This document shows, in pieces, positions 1 to 8,234 of a stretch of DNA of 64,000 bases. Position 1 is the first letter of the stretch. Every line of letters begins with the position of its first letter. A program made the position numbers and the translations under genes. A model generated the notes under the pieces. It saw only the letters and a program-made list of their open reading frames with translations, was not told the DNA's origin and did no database searches. This DNA comes from Pseudomonadota bacterium (GTDB taxonomy: Bacteria; Pseudomonadota; Gammaproteobacteria; Burkholderiales; Burkholderiaceae_C), in the NCBI GenBank assembly GCA_021799355.1, contig JAJZAQ010000003.1:1-64000 (forward strand). The letters are read 5' to 3'.

Positions 1-414
1 GCCAGCAACCATTCTTGCATCGTCCGCGGGCTGTTCGACATGAACACGCTCAACGCCATCCACCGCAAAATGCACCGCGAGCTGGCCGCGGCCGGCGGGC
101 GCATCGACGCGATTTTTTTCTGCCCGCACGCCCCCGAAGACCATTGCTCCTGCCGCAAGCCCAAGCCCGGTCTGTTCCAGGACATCGCCCGCCGCTACGA
201 GCTGGAAACGCTCGCCGGCGTGCCTGCCGTGGGCGACAGCGTGCGCGATCTGCAGGCGGCACAGCCGCTGGGCTGCAGCTTGCATCTGGTGCGCACCGGC
301 AAGGGCGAGCGCATCGCCGACCTGGGCAACCTGCCCGCGGGGACGCGGGTGCACGACGATCTGGCGGCGTTCGCCGACTGGCTGCTGGCGCAGCCGGCGC
401 GCGCCAGCGCCTGA
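1..414 (+). CDS. gmhB: D-glycero-beta-D-manno-heptose-1,7-bisphosphate 7-phosphatase, C-terminal part (5' end outside window)
   Basis: HAD-family phosphatase that removes the 7-phosphate from heptose bisphosphate in ADP-heptose synthesis for the LPS inner core (cytoplasm). The frame is open from base 1 without a start, so the N-terminus lies outside. Visible are the zinc-loop signature CPHAPEDHCSCRKPKPG (C-x-H ... C-x-C), and GDSVRDLQAA, the HAD motif that binds Mg and phosphate. The preceding RGLFDMNTLNAIH segment is typical of GmhB. plsC starts 8 bases downstream, the usual Burkholderiales order. The first codons read ASNHSCIVRGLF where the family normally has a TNQSG-type motif; this may be sequencing error at a contig edge. 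Confidence 0.9.
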   Translation, partial: ASNHSCIVRGLFDMNTLNAIHRKMHRELAAAGGRIDAIFFCPHAPEDHCSCRKPKPGLFQDIARRYELETLAGVPAVGDSVRDLQAAQPLGCSLHLVRTGKGERIADLGNLPAGTRVHDDLAAFADWLLAQPARASA

Positions 415-422
415 AGCCCGCC

Positions 423-1163
423 ATGCCCGCGTTGCGTTCCACGCTGTTTGCGCTGTGGCTGGCGGTCACGGTGGTGCCGTATGCGCTGCTGGTGCTGCCG
501 GTGTCGCTGTTCCTGCGCGGCGCGCCGCTGTACCGCTTTGCCACCGGCTGGGCGGTGCTGGCGCTGTGGGGCGCGCGGGTGATTTGCGGCATCCGCCACC
601 GCGTCATCGGGCTGGAGCACCTGCCCGACGGCCCGGCGGTGATCCTGAGCAAACACCAGTCGGCATGGGAGACGCTGGCGCTGCCGCGCATCCTGCCGCG
701 GCCCCTGTCCATCGTGCTCAAGCGCGAGCTGTTCTACCTGCCGTTTTTCGGCTGGTCGCTCGCGCGTCTGGACATGATCGGCATCGACCGCAGCAAGGGC
801 GCCGAGGCGTTTGCGCAGATCGAAAGCGACGGGCGGCGTATGCTGGGTCGCGGCAACTGGCTGTTCGTCTTTCCCGAGGGCACGCGGGTGCCGCGCGGCG
901 CGGCGGGCAACTACAAGACCGGCGGCGCCCGCCTGGCCATCGCCACGGGGGCGCCCATCGTGCCGATCGCCGTCGATTCGGCGCGCTGCTGGCCGCGCAA
1001 CGCCTTCATCAAGCGGCCTGGTCTGATCACCGTGTCGATCGGCCCGCCGATCGTGCCGCAAGGCCGCAGCCCGGCCGAACTCACCCACGCGGTGCGCGAC
1101 TGGATCGAGGCGGAAATGCGCCGCATCGACCCCGAGGCCTACTCCGGCAATGCGGCGCGCTGA
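423..1163 (+). CDS. plsC: 1-acyl-sn-glycerol-3-phosphate acyltransferase
   Basis: Transfers the second acyl chain to lysophosphatidic acid to make phosphatidic acid at the inner membrane. 246 aa. A hydrophobic N-terminal segment (about residues 4-30) is followed by the acyltransferase core. The catalytic block reads KHQSAWE, so the usual H-x4-D is H-x4-E, a variant I believe is common in betaproteobacterial PlsC. FPEGTR, the glycerol-phosphate binding block, is intact. It lies 8 bases after gmhB and its last 14 bases overlap the next gene, so these genes are probably co-transcribed and translationally coupled. Confidence 0.92.
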   Translation: MPALRSTLFALWLAVTVVPYALLVLPVSLFLRGAPLYRFATGWAVLALWGARVICGIRHRVIGLEHLPDGPAVILSKHQSAWETLALPRILPRPLSIVLKRELFYLPFFGWSLARLDMIGIDRSKGAEAFAQIESDGRRMLGRGNWLFVFPEGTRVPRGAAGNYKTGGARLAIATGAPIVPIAVDSARCWPRNAFIKRPGLITVSIGPPIVPQGRSPAELTHAVRDWIEAEMRRIDPEAYSGNAAR

Positions 1164-2049
1164 GCCTCCGCGCAGCGACCCCCGGCAGGGCAGCCTGTTC
1201 GGCTTCGATCCGCCCCTGCCGATCGCTCCCCCGCCGCCCTGCCCCGCGCCTGCCGCACCGCCGGCGTCCAAACTGCCGCTTTCGCCACGCACGGCCGCCG
1301 CGGGGCCGTCTCACGCGGCGCCTGAGCCCAAGCCGCCAGCGCCGCGGCGGTACGACGACGGCCGGCACCGCTTCGACTGGGTGCTGCACCGTGCGCAGCG
1401 CCGCACGCTGGCGCTGCGGGTCGACGACCGCGGCGTCAGCCTGCTGGCGCCCCGGCTGGCCAGCCAGGCGGCGATCGACACGTTTTTGCGCCAGCATGCC
1501 GGCTGGGTCCAGCGCAAACTGCAGCAGCGCGCGCAGCGGCTGGAGTTGCTACGCGCCGCGCGCATCGACTGGCGCGACGGGGCCAGCCTGCCCTACCTGG
1601 GTGGCAGGCTGACGCTGCGGCTGCGCGGCGCCGCGGCGTTGCACTGGGACGCCGCGGCTGCCGAGCTGCATCTGCCCCTGCCAGCCGGGGCCGACGCGCA
1701 GCAGGTGCGCGACGCCGTCGCCGCCTGGATGCAGCGCCAGGCCCTGCAGCATTTCACCGCGCGGGTGGCGCAGTTCGCCAGCCGTCTGGGCGTGCGCGTG
1801 AGCGTGGTCAAACTCAGCGCGGCCACGACCCGCTGGGGCAGCGCGAAGAGCGATGGCAGCATCCGCCTGCACTGGCGGCTGCTGCACTTCAGCCCGCAGC
1901 TCATCGATTACGTCATCGCCCACGAAGTGGCGCATTTGCGTGAAATGAACCACAGCCCGCGCTTCTGGGCGCACGTGGGCGTGCTCTACCCCGATTACCG
2001 CGAGGCGCGCAGGCAACTCCGCGCGGTGACGCTGCCGCCGTGGGACTGA
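1150..2049 (+). CDS. YgjP/DUF45-type zinc metallopeptidase (M48-like)
   Basis: 299 aa. The C-terminal half carries the YgjP-like/DUF45 fold. The zinc site is HEVAHL (HExxH) around residues 257-262, followed by NHSPRFWAHV, which supplies the third ligand region, and WGSAKSDGSIRLHWRL is a typical upstream block of the family. The N-terminal ~75 residues are proline/alanine-rich and look disordered. The ATG at 1150 overlaps the end of plsC by 14 bases. The physiological substrate is unknown; relatives are sometimes found beside restriction genes, but here the context is the lipid/LPS housekeeping cluster. Confidence 0.85.
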   Translation: MRRAEPPRSDPRQGSLFGFDPPLPIAPPPPCPAPAAPPASKLPLSPRTAAAGPSHAAPEPKPPAPRRYDDGRHRFDWVLHRAQRRTLALRVDDRGVSLLAPRLASQAAIDTFLRQHAGWVQRKLQQRAQRLELLRAARIDWRDGASLPYLGGRLTLRLRGAAALHWDAAAAELHLPLPAGADAQQVRDAVAAWMQRQALQHFTARVAQFASRLGVRVSVVKLSAATTRWGSAKSDGSIRLHWRLLHFSPQLIDYVIAHEVAHLREMNHSPRFWAHVGVLYPDYREARRQLRAVTLPPWD

Positions 2050-2148
2050 GGCGTCGCCTACCCCGCCGGCGGCACCGCCCGGACAGTGGTACAACGCTAC
2101 ATTTTGCCGCCGCCACATTGCGGCTGACATGCGACCAAGGAGCCGTTG

Positions 2149-2538
2149 ATGCGATTTCTCCACACCATGTTGCGCGTCGGTGACCTGCAGCGCTCGATCG
2201 ACTTCTATACCCGGGTCATGGGCATGAAGCTGCTGCGCACGACCGACCGCCCCGAGCAAAAATACACCTTGGCGTTCCTCGGTTACGAGCCCAATCCGGC
2301 GCAGGCCGAGCTGGAGCTGACGTACAACTACGGCGTCGATCGCTATGACCTGGGCACCGCCTACGGCCACATTGCGCTGGGCGTGGACGACGTGGCGGCG
2401 ACCTGCGCGCGCATCAGGGCCGCGGGTGGCACGGTCACGCGCGAGCCCGGTCCGGTTGCCGGCGGCAGTACCGTCATCGCCTTCGTGCAGGATCCCGACG
2501 GCTACAAAATCGAGCTGATCGAGCGTGGCACGCTCTGA
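2149..2538 (+). CDS. gloA: lactoylglutathione lyase (glyoxalase I)
   Basis: Isomerises the methylglyoxal-glutathione hemithioacetal to S-lactoylglutathione, the first step of methylglyoxal detoxification. 129 aa. The ATG at 2149 follows AAGGAG (2137-2142) by six bases. With this start the four metal ligands fall at H5, E56, H74 and E122, the same numbering as the nickel-type E. coli enzyme, which settles the start over the TTG at 2146. The next gene begins with a GTG inside its last codons. Confidence 0.95.
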   Translation: MRFLHTMLRVGDLQRSIDFYTRVMGMKLLRTTDRPEQKYTLAFLGYEPNPAQAELELTYNYGVDRYDLGTAYGHIALGVDDVAATCARIRAAGGTVTREPGPVAGGSTVIAFVQDPDGYKIELIERGTL

Positions 2539-3649
2539 CTCCGGCACGGATCACGGTCAGCAGGCGGCGCCGCAGCGCCCCGGCTGGGGCGAGCCGCTGA
2601 CGCACGCGCTGGATCTGCGTGCTCCGGTGACGCGCGAGCGGCTCTACCAGCAGATTTATCCGGCGCGCGTGCTGGGCATGGCGCTGGGCGGTTTGCCGGT
2701 GGCCGCCGTGCTGTGGCAGCAGCACGCGGCGGGCGGGCTCCGCTGGGTGTTGCTGGGGTTGATGTTTTTCGTCTGGCCGCATGGGGCGTACTGGCTGGCG
2801 CGCCGCAGCGCCAAGCCGTATGACGCCGAGCGGCGCAATCTGCTGGCCGATTCAGCCATCGTCGGGTTCTGGATCGCGTTGATGCATTTCAACCTGCTCG
2901 TCAGCCTGGTGCTGACGGTGGTGACCACCCTGGACAAGGCGTACACCCTGATCCGGCGGTGGTGGCTGTACTCGTTGTTGCTGTTGCTGGCCGTGGCCGC
3001 GCTCACCGCACTGGTGCTGCAGCCGCCGCTGCAACCGGACAGCACGCTGCTGGTGCAGGCGAGCGTGCTGCCGCTGATGTTCGTCCACACCTGGGTCAAC
3101 ACCTACCGCGGCACGCGGCTGATGCGCACCATCGCCAGGCAAAACCGCCAACTCGCCGAACTGCGGCGTACCGACGCGCAAACCGGGCTGCAGTCGCGCG
3201 AGCACTGGATGCAGCGCGCCGCCGAAGCCCTGGCTGCCGCCGCGCAGCAGGGGCAGAGCATGACGCTGCTGCTCATCGACGTCGACCACTTCAAGTCGAT
3301 CAACGACACCTACGGCCACACCGTGGGCGACGAGGTCATCAGCGCCGTCGGCGCGGTGATCGCCGCACAGGTCGGCCCGCACGACAGCGCCGGGCGCTAC
3401 GGCGGCGACGAGTTTGCCGTGATCATCGGGCCGGCCCCGGTGGCCGCCGCCCGTGCCGTGGCCGAGGCCATCCGCCAGCAGATCGGACAACTGCGTCTGC
3501 CCGGCGCGCCCGGGTTGCGGCTGGGCAGCAGCATCGGTCTGGCCGTGGCGCAGCCCAGCGGCACGCTGCGCAACTGGATCGACGCCGCCGACGCCGCGCT
3601 GTACCGCGCCAAACAGCGCGGCCGCAACTGCGTGGCCGAAGCCGACTGA
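2525..3649 (+). CDS. MASE2-type membrane diguanylate cyclase (GGDEF)
   Basis: Predicted to make cyclic di-GMP. 374 aa with a GTG start overlapping gloA by 14 bases. Residues ~40-195 form a membrane sensor of MASE2 type with several hydrophobic helices and the segment ending [19 protein letters not shown] domain follows (residues ~212-370) with RYGGDEF at 291-297. The allosteric inhibitory RxxD motif is absent: the equivalent position reads GPHD, so product feedback by that site is unlikely. The signal sensed is not evident from the sequence. Confidence 0.88.
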   Translation: MARSDSGTDHGQQAAPQRPGWGEPLTHALDLRAPVTRERLYQQIYPARVLGMALGGLPVAAVLWQQHAAGGLRWVLLGLMFFVWPHGAYWLARRSAKPYDAERRNLLADSAIVGFWIALMHFNLLVSLVLTVVTTLDKAYTLIRRWWLYSLLLLLAVAALTALVLQPPLQPDSTLLVQASVLPLMFVHTWVNTYRGTRLMRTIARQNRQLAELRRTDAQTGLQSREHWMQRAAEALAAAAQQGQSMTLLLIDVDHFKSINDTYGHTVGDEVISAVGAVIAAQVGPHDSAGRYGGDEFAVIIGPAPVAAARAVAEAIRQQIGQLRLPGAPGLRLGSSIGLAVAQPSGTLRNWIDAADAALYRAKQRGRNCVAEAD

Positions 3650-3697
3650 AGCGCCGCGCGGCGTGACCGCGTCATGCCCGCCGGGTATGCTCGCGCC

Positions 3698-4030
3698 ATG
3701 CAAGCCTGGATGTCGTTGTTCGGTGCCATCATCGCCGAGGTGATCGGCACGTCGGCGCTCAAAGCCACTGCCGGGTTTACCCGGCTACTGCCGTCGCTGG
3801 TGGTGTTGGTGGCGTATGCGCTGGCGTTCTACCTGCTGTCGCGCACCATGCAGACCATTCCGATGAGCATTTCTTACGCGGTGTGGTCGGGAGTGGGCAT
3901 CGTGCTCATCACCCTGGTCGGCTATGTGGTCTATCACCAGCGTTTGGACGGGCCGGCGCTGCTCGGGCTGGGCCTGATCCTCGCCGGCGTGCTGGTCATC
4001 CATCTGTTCTCCAAATCGGTGGCGCACTGA
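3698..4030 (+). CDS. small multidrug resistance (SMR) family transporter, EmrE-like
   Basis: Proton-coupled exporter of cationic drugs or guanidinium-type compounds, inner membrane, active as a dimer. Starting at 3698 gives 110 aa, the same length as EmrE, and places the essential membrane glutamate at E14 (AIIAEVIGT). An upstream in-frame ATG at 3674 would add eight residues and break this register. Four hydrophobic helices are visible, with YAVWSGVG in helix 3 as in EmrE/SugE proteins. Drug export versus guanidinium export cannot be decided here. Confidence 0.88.
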   Translation: MQAWMSLFGAIIAEVIGTSALKATAGFTRLLPSLVVLVAYALAFYLLSRTMQTIPMSISYAVWSGVGIVLITLVGYVVYHQRLDGPALLGLGLILAGVLVIHLFSKSVAH

Positions 4031-4043
4031 CGGCGGACCTGGC

Positions 4044-4070
4044 TCATCAATCGATTTCGTCGATTGATGA
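4044..4070. other. 11-bp perfect inverted repeat (TCATCAATCGA / TCGATTGATGA)
   Basis: Arms at 4044-4054 and 4060-4070 with a 5-base TTTCG spacer, 14 bases after the SMR gene. It sits in an AT-richer patch unlike its surroundings. There is no T-tract, so it is either an operator-like dyad for the downstream exported cassette or a poor terminator. The half-word ATCAAT recurs at 4074-4079. Confidence 0.7.
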
Positions 4071-4086
4071 CACATCAATTATCCGT

Positions 4087-4115
4087 TTGTATTGTCGATC
4101 AGGCCGTCCTATCTT
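4087..4115 (+). promoter_or_regulatory. candidate sigma-70 promoter for the Tat/DsrE-like cassette
   Basis: TTGTAT (4087-4092), a 17-base spacer and TATCTT (4110-4115) lie in the AT-rich gap about 55 bases upstream of the ATG at 4171. The dyad at 4044-4070 ends 16 bases upstream of the -35 box, a plausible place for a regulator. Pattern match only. Confidence 0.35.
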
Positions 4116-4128
4116 ATTGGCATGGCTA

Positions 4129-4148
4129 CGCAGGCCAATGGGCCTGCG
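4129..4148. other. 8-bp hairpin in the leader of the exported cassette
   Basis: CGCAGGCC (4129-4136), loop AATG, GGCCTGCG (4141-4148). If transcription starts near 4122 this hairpin would lie in the 5' untranslated leader, about 10 bases before the ribosome-binding site AGGAG (4159-4163). It could influence mRNA stability or initiation. No T-tract follows. Confidence 0.6.
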
Positions 4149-4170
4149 GGTCGCTGACAGGAGTGGATCG

Positions 4171-4953
4171 ATGCCGTTTTCTTCCGTGTCGCGCCGCGTG
4201 GCGCTGCAATCGACTTTGGCCGCCGGCCTGGGGCTGGTGGGGATGGGCGCGTCGCGGGCCGCGGCGATGCAGGATGCTCTGCTGCCGCCCGGTGCGGCGA
4301 CGCTGGCCGAGCTGCAGCAAAAGCTCGCCGCGGCGCCGCGCCGGCGCGACTTCAAGACCACGCAGATGATTCTGCAGCACCGTGACGAGTGGGACGCCGA
4401 GGCGCTCGATCTGGTGCTGGCGTATGCCGGCAAGCCGCGGCAGGTGTGGAACAACACCAATCTGGAAGGGCCTTGGCTGAACCTCATGCGCAATGCGATG
4501 AACGCCCAGATCTGGTCGTTCGGCCACCCGGACTTTCTCGCCGTGTCGGCCACGCACGGCCCGGCGCATCTGGCGCTGTACGACGACGCGCTCTGGGCCA
4601 AGTACCAGCTGGGCCGTTTCACCAAGGGCAAGCAGAACACCAACGTCTGGATGAAAACGCCGCCGGCGGCTGCTGCCGGCGCCAGCAACGTCGAGGACGC
4701 GCACGGTGTGTACTCGCCGGCGGACAACAGCATCCCGGTGTTGCAACGCCGCGGCGTGGTGTTCCTCGCCTGCCACAACGCCATCTGGGAATTCACCGGC
4801 GCGTTGCATGCCAAGGGCATCAACCCGGATCACAAAACCCACGCCGAAATGGCAGCCGAATTCACCAACCATCTCATCCCCGGCGCCGTGCTCACTCCGG
4901 GCATCGTCGCCACCCTGGTGGAACTCGAAGACGCGGGCTACCGCTACGCCTGA
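4171..4953 (+). CDS. Tat-exported DsrE-family-like protein
   Basis: 260 aa. A twin-arginine leader is clear: SVSRRVALQ (residues 6-13), a hydrophobic stretch, and cleavage near ASRAAA (~residue 32). The mature part resembles DsrE/DsrF-type sulfur-carrier folds (my pattern judgement): an ATHGPAHLALYDD block, a single conserved-looking cysteine in VVFLACHNAIWE (C201), and a C-terminal LTPGIVATLVELEDAGYRYA typical of the end of COG1416-like proteins. AGGAG sits 7 bases before the ATG. The next gene, 32 bases downstream, encodes a periplasmic binding protein. Role unknown; periplasmic sulfur handling is an inference. Confidence 0.65.
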   Translation: MPFSSVSRRVALQSTLAAGLGLVGMGASRAAAMQDALLPPGAATLAELQQKLAAAPRRRDFKTTQMILQHRDEWDAEALDLVLAYAGKPRQVWNNTNLEGPWLNLMRNAMNAQIWSFGHPDFLAVSATHGPAHLALYDDALWAKYQLGRFTKGKQNTNVWMKTPPAAAAGASNVEDAHGVYSPADNSIPVLQRRGVVFLACHNAIWEFTGALHAKGINPDHKTHAEMAAEFTNHLIPGAVLTPGIVATLVELEDAGYRYA

Positions 4954-4985
4954 ACGCAGATCGACGCGCAATAGAGGAGAAAACG

Positions 4986-5999
4986 ATGCGACCGAACATT
5001 CGACGCGCCGCGGTGCTGGCTGCCGCCGTGGCCCTGGCGCTGCCGCTGGCGGCGCAAGCGCAGCAGGCCGCGCCGGGCTGGAACGGCAAGGTGCAGCCGC
5101 CGCAGTACAAGGGCGAGATGTTTCCGCCGTGGCAGCATGGGGCGAACAACCCGGCGCGGCACAAGGGGCTGGAATTCACCGTCCCCGAGGTCAACGACCT
5201 GCCCGACTTTCACGGCGATCTGGATCATCCCAAGCTGGTGATTTTCGTTGCCGGCAATTACTACTTCGCCATGGCGCCGCTGGTGAAGGCGTTCGAGCAG
5301 GAGCATCCGCAATTCAGCGGGCGGGTGTTTTACGAAACCCTGCCCCCGGGCATCCTGCTCAAACAGATGCAGCACGGCGGCACCATCACCGTGGGCAATA
5401 TGACGTGGACGGTCAAGCCGGACGTGTTCGCCGCCGGGCTGAAAAAAATCGAAACCGGGCTGCACGACGGCGTGCTCACCGGGCAGGCCATCCGCTACGT
5501 CAGCAACGATCTGACCATCATGGTGCCCGCGGGCAACCCGGCGCACATCACCGGCCTGGCCGACCTGGGCAAGCCGGGCGTGACGCTGTCGATGCCCAAC
5601 CCGGCGTGGGAAGGCGTGGCGCGGCAAATCGAGGCCTCGCTGAAAAAGGCCGGCGGCGACGCGCTGGAACAGACCGTCTACGGCAGCAAGGTCAAGGACG
5701 GCCAGACCATCCTCACCCACATCCACCACCGCCAAACCCCGCTGTACCTCATGCAGGGGCTGGCGCAAGCCGGGGTGACGTGGAAATCGGAAGCGATTTT
5801 CCAGCAAAAGGCCGGGCATCCGATCAGCCATGTCGACATTCCGGCGGATCAAAACACCACGGCCATCTACGCCGCCGCCGTCGTCAAGGGCGCAGCGCAT
5901 CCGCAGGCCGGGCTGATGTGGGCGCAATTCCTGCGCTCGCCCACGGCGCTGCACATTTTCGAGCAGTACGGTTTCAAGCCCGTCCCGGCGTCTTCCTGA
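4986..5999 (+). CDS. periplasmic solute-binding protein (PBP type 2, ModA-like)
   Basis: 337 aa with a Sec signal peptide (cleavage around AAQAQ, residue ~25). The body resembles ModA-like or other type-2 extracellular binding proteins: VIFVAGNYYFAMAPLVKAFE near the start, then VPAGNPAHITGLADLGKPG and a closing FEQYGFKPV. AGGAG lies 6 bases before the ATG. No permease or ATPase gene is nearby, so it is an orphan for transport. It pairs with the Tat/DsrE-like gene upstream. The ligand cannot be read from the sequence; an oxyanion would fit the fold. Confidence 0.65.
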   Translation: MRPNIRRAAVLAAAVALALPLAAQAQQAAPGWNGKVQPPQYKGEMFPPWQHGANNPARHKGLEFTVPEVNDLPDFHGDLDHPKLVIFVAGNYYFAMAPLVKAFEQEHPQFSGRVFYETLPPGILLKQMQHGGTITVGNMTWTVKPDVFAAGLKKIETGLHDGVLTGQAIRYVSNDLTIMVPAGNPAHITGLADLGKPGVTLSMPNPAWEGVARQIEASLKKAGGDALEQTVYGSKVKDGQTILTHIHHRQTPLYLMQGLAQAGVTWKSEAIFQQKAGHPISHVDIPADQNTTAIYAAAVVKGAAHPQAGLMWAQFLRSPTALHIFEQYGFKPVPASS

Positions 6000-6271
6000 G
6001 TCGATTCCGGCCGCGGCGGTGCGCCGGCGCGGCGACAAACTGGCTCCTTCGTGCGCTCCGGCCGCCAGGTCGGGGCGATTTTTTTTGCCCGTGGCGCGCC
6101 GGCGGCAAAACCAGACCCGGCTCACGGGACAGGGCTTGATTTTGCCCGGGGGCGGTAGCACACTGATTCCGACAGTTCCACCACGCAGCAAAGGAGGGTT
6201 GCAGCCGACACAGAGCACGCGGTCAGGGCAACGGCCTTGAGTTTTCTTTTTCCCCCAACAGGAGTTTCACT

Positions 6272-6604
6272 ATGAATCTGACCATCAGCGGCCACCATTT
6301 GGAAGTCACTCCCGCATTGCGCAGCTACGTCGAGTCCAAGCTGGACCGTGTGGCGCGCCATTTCGACCAAGTGGTCAACATCAACGTGCTACTTGGTGTG
6401 GAAAAACTCAAGGAGAAGGAAAAACGCCAGCGCGCCGAATGCAATCTGATGGTCAAGGGCAAGTCGATTTTTGCGGAAAGTCAACATGAGGACCTGTACG
6501 CCGCGATCGACACCATGATCGACAAACTCGACCGGCAAGTGGTCGAACACAAAAACCGCCTGCGCGATCACCAGGCCACCGCAGGCAAACATCTGTCGAG
6601 CTGA
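6272..6604 (+). CDS. hpf: ribosome hibernation promoting factor (short form)
   Basis: 110 aa, the size of short HPF/YfiA proteins that bind the 30S subunit and shut down translation in stationary phase. It begins MNLTISGHHLEVTPALRSYVESKL, with the basic KEKEKRQRAECNL strand typical of the family. AGGAG precedes the ATG by 7 bases. ptsN and hprK follow, as in other betaproteobacteria, but rpoN, the usual upstream neighbour, is absent and replaced by the binding-protein gene. Confidence 0.93.
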   Translation: MNLTISGHHLEVTPALRSYVESKLDRVARHFDQVVNINVLLGVEKLKEKEKRQRAECNLMVKGKSIFAESQHEDLYAAIDTMIDKLDRQVVEHKNRLRDHQATAGKHLSS

Positions 6605-6617
6605 ACAGGCCGCCAGT

Positions 6618-6645
6618 CACCGCGGCGCGAGGCAGCGCCGCGGTG
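6618..6645. other. 11-bp perfect GC hairpin between hpf and ptsN
   Basis: Arms CACCGCGGCGC (6618-6628) and GCGCCGCGGTG (6635-6645) around a GAGGCA loop, 13 bases after the hpf stop. No T-tract follows. It may stabilise the hpf 3' end, act as an attenuator that lowers ptsN expression, or be a processing site. Confidence 0.7.
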
Positions 6646-6735
6646 CCCCCGGCGGGGCGGGCTGTGCGGCGCTGACGCCGTGGCGCCGCAAAACCCGTTT
6701 ACACTCGCTGTCCTCATTGGCACAAGCGTGATCTC

Positions 6736-7206
6736 ATGAACCGTCTTGCCCAGATCCTGCCGCCGGCGCATGTGCAGCTCGATGTGGACGTCAGCAGCAA
6801 AAAACGCGCTTTCGAATACGCCGGCCTGCTGTTCGAGCGCAGCCTTGGCCTCAACCGCGCCCTCGTTACCGACAATCTGTTCGCCCGCGAACGCCTGGGA
6901 TCGACCGGGCTGGGCCAGGGCGTGGCCATTCCGCACGGGCGGATCAAAGGGCTGAAGCAGCCCAGCGCCGCCATCATCCGTCTGCGTCAGCCCATCGCGT
7001 TCGAGGCGCCGGACAACCAGCCGGTGTCGCTGCTGGTCGTGCTGCTCGTGCCCGAAAGCGCCACCGCCAAACACCTCGAACTGCTGTCGGCGATCGCCGA
7101 AATGCTGTCCGACGCCGAATTGCGCGCGCAATTGCTCAGCGAAACCGATCCGGCCGTGCTGCATCGCCGCATCAGCACCTGGGCCCCGTTGCAAACCGCC
7201 GCCTGA
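6736..7206 (+). CDS. ptsN: PTS nitrogen-regulatory enzyme IIA (EIIA-Ntr)
   Basis: 156 aa. Phosphoryl acceptor of the regulatory PTS-Ntr chain; unphosphorylated EIIA-Ntr acts on potassium transport and stress regulators in relatives. The phosphorylated histidine is in GVAIPHGR at H67, matching the family position. The C-terminal region LLVVLLVPE...[12 protein letters not shown] is characteristic. hprK begins one base after its stop, so the two are surely coupled. Confidence 0.94.
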   Translation: MNRLAQILPPAHVQLDVDVSSKKRAFEYAGLLFERSLGLNRALVTDNLFARERLGSTGLGQGVAIPHGRIKGLKQPSAAIIRLRQPIAFEAPDNQPVSLLVVLLVPESATAKHLELLSAIAEMLSDAELRAQLLSETDPAVLHRRISTWAPLQTAA

Positions 7207-7207
7207 G

Positions 7208-8161
7208 TTGAAAGCATCCTCCCTTGCCGCCGAGACCTTGTTCGAGGCCAACGCGCCGCAGCTCATGTGGCGCTGGATCGCCGGGCAGAACAACCCCGAA
7301 CGCCGCTTCGACATGGCCGCCGTCGAAGGCGCCACCTCCGGCGCCGACCTGGTCGGCTACCTCAACTACATCCATCCGTTTCGCGTACAGATCCTGGGCT
7401 GGCGAGAAGTCGACTACCTCAACCAGTCCAGCGCAGAGGATCGTCTGCGCCGCATCCGCCGCATCATCGGCCTGGAGCCGCCGGCGCTGGTGCTGGCCGA
7501 CGGCAAGGCGCCGCCGCCCGACCTGGTCGAGGAATGCAACGCCGCGCAGGTGCCGCTGTTCCAGACGGCAGAGACCGCGGCGTTCACCATCGACGTGCTG
7601 CGCGCATTCCTGTCCAAGCACTTCGCCAACCGCACCACGCAGCACGGTGTGTTCATGGACATTTTCGGTCTGGGGGTGCTGATCACCGGCGAGTCCGGGC
7701 TGGGCAAGAGCGAACTCGGGCTCGATCTGGTCACCCGCGGTCACGGTCTGGTCGCCGACGACTGCGTCGATCTGCTGCGCGTGTCGCAAAACACCATCGA
7801 AGGACGCTGCCCGCCGCTGCTGCAAAACCTGCTGGAGGTGCGCGGCATCGGCCTGCTGGACATCAAGACCATTTTTGGCGAGACCGCGGTGCGGCGCAAA
7901 ATGCGGCTGCGGCTGATCTGCCATCTCATCCGTCGCGACGTGCTCGATCACAACTTCGACCGTCTGCCCGCCGGCAATCTGGAAGAAGACGTGCTGGGCG
8001 TGGCGGTGCGCAAGGTGATGATTCCGGTGGAGGCCGGACGGCATCTGGCCGTGCTCGTCGAAGCCGCGGTGCGCAACACCATTTTGCAGCTCCGCGGCAT
8101 CGATACCCTGCGTGAATTCCAGGAGCGCCAGCGCCTGGCGATGCAGGAAAGCGAAGACTAG
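7208..8161 (+). CDS. hprK: HPr kinase/phosphorylase
   Basis: 317 aa. Phosphorylates HPr on serine and reverses the reaction; in proteobacteria it links PTS phosphorylation to virulence and envelope regulation. A Walker A, GESGLGKS (161-168), is followed by RGHGLVADD and the signature block [15 protein letters not shown]. The TTG at 7208 is chosen because the family N-terminus (leading to [16 protein letters not shown]) lies upstream of the first ATG at 7265. It overlaps nothing but starts one base after ptsN. HPr and enzyme I genes are not in the window, nor is rapZ, the common downstream gene. Confidence 0.93.
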   Translation: MKASSLAAETLFEANAPQLMWRWIAGQNNPERRFDMAAVEGATSGADLVGYLNYIHPFRVQILGWREVDYLNQSSAEDRLRRIRRIIGLEPPALVLADGKAPPPDLVEECNAAQVPLFQTAETAAFTIDVLRAFLSKHFANRTTQHGVFMDIFGLGVLITGESGLGKSELGLDLVTRGHGLVADDCVDLLRVSQNTIEGRCPPLLQNLLEVRGIGLLDIKTIFGETAVRRKMRLRLICHLIRRDVLDHNFDRLPAGNLEEDVLGVAVRKVMIPVEAGRHLAVLVEAAVRNTILQLRGIDTLREFQERQRLAMQESED

Positions 8162-8234
8162 GCGAAGACGAGGGGCTGATGACGCCTCGGCTGCCTCCGC
8201 GCCGCGGTCTGGGCAGAGGCCGCGCGCGGCGCGT

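Noticed and set aside
6190-6197. Strong Shine-Dalgarno word AAAGGAGG without a gene
   Set aside because: The only possible start is a TTG one base downstream leading to 13 codons; spacing is not workable and there is no protein similarity.
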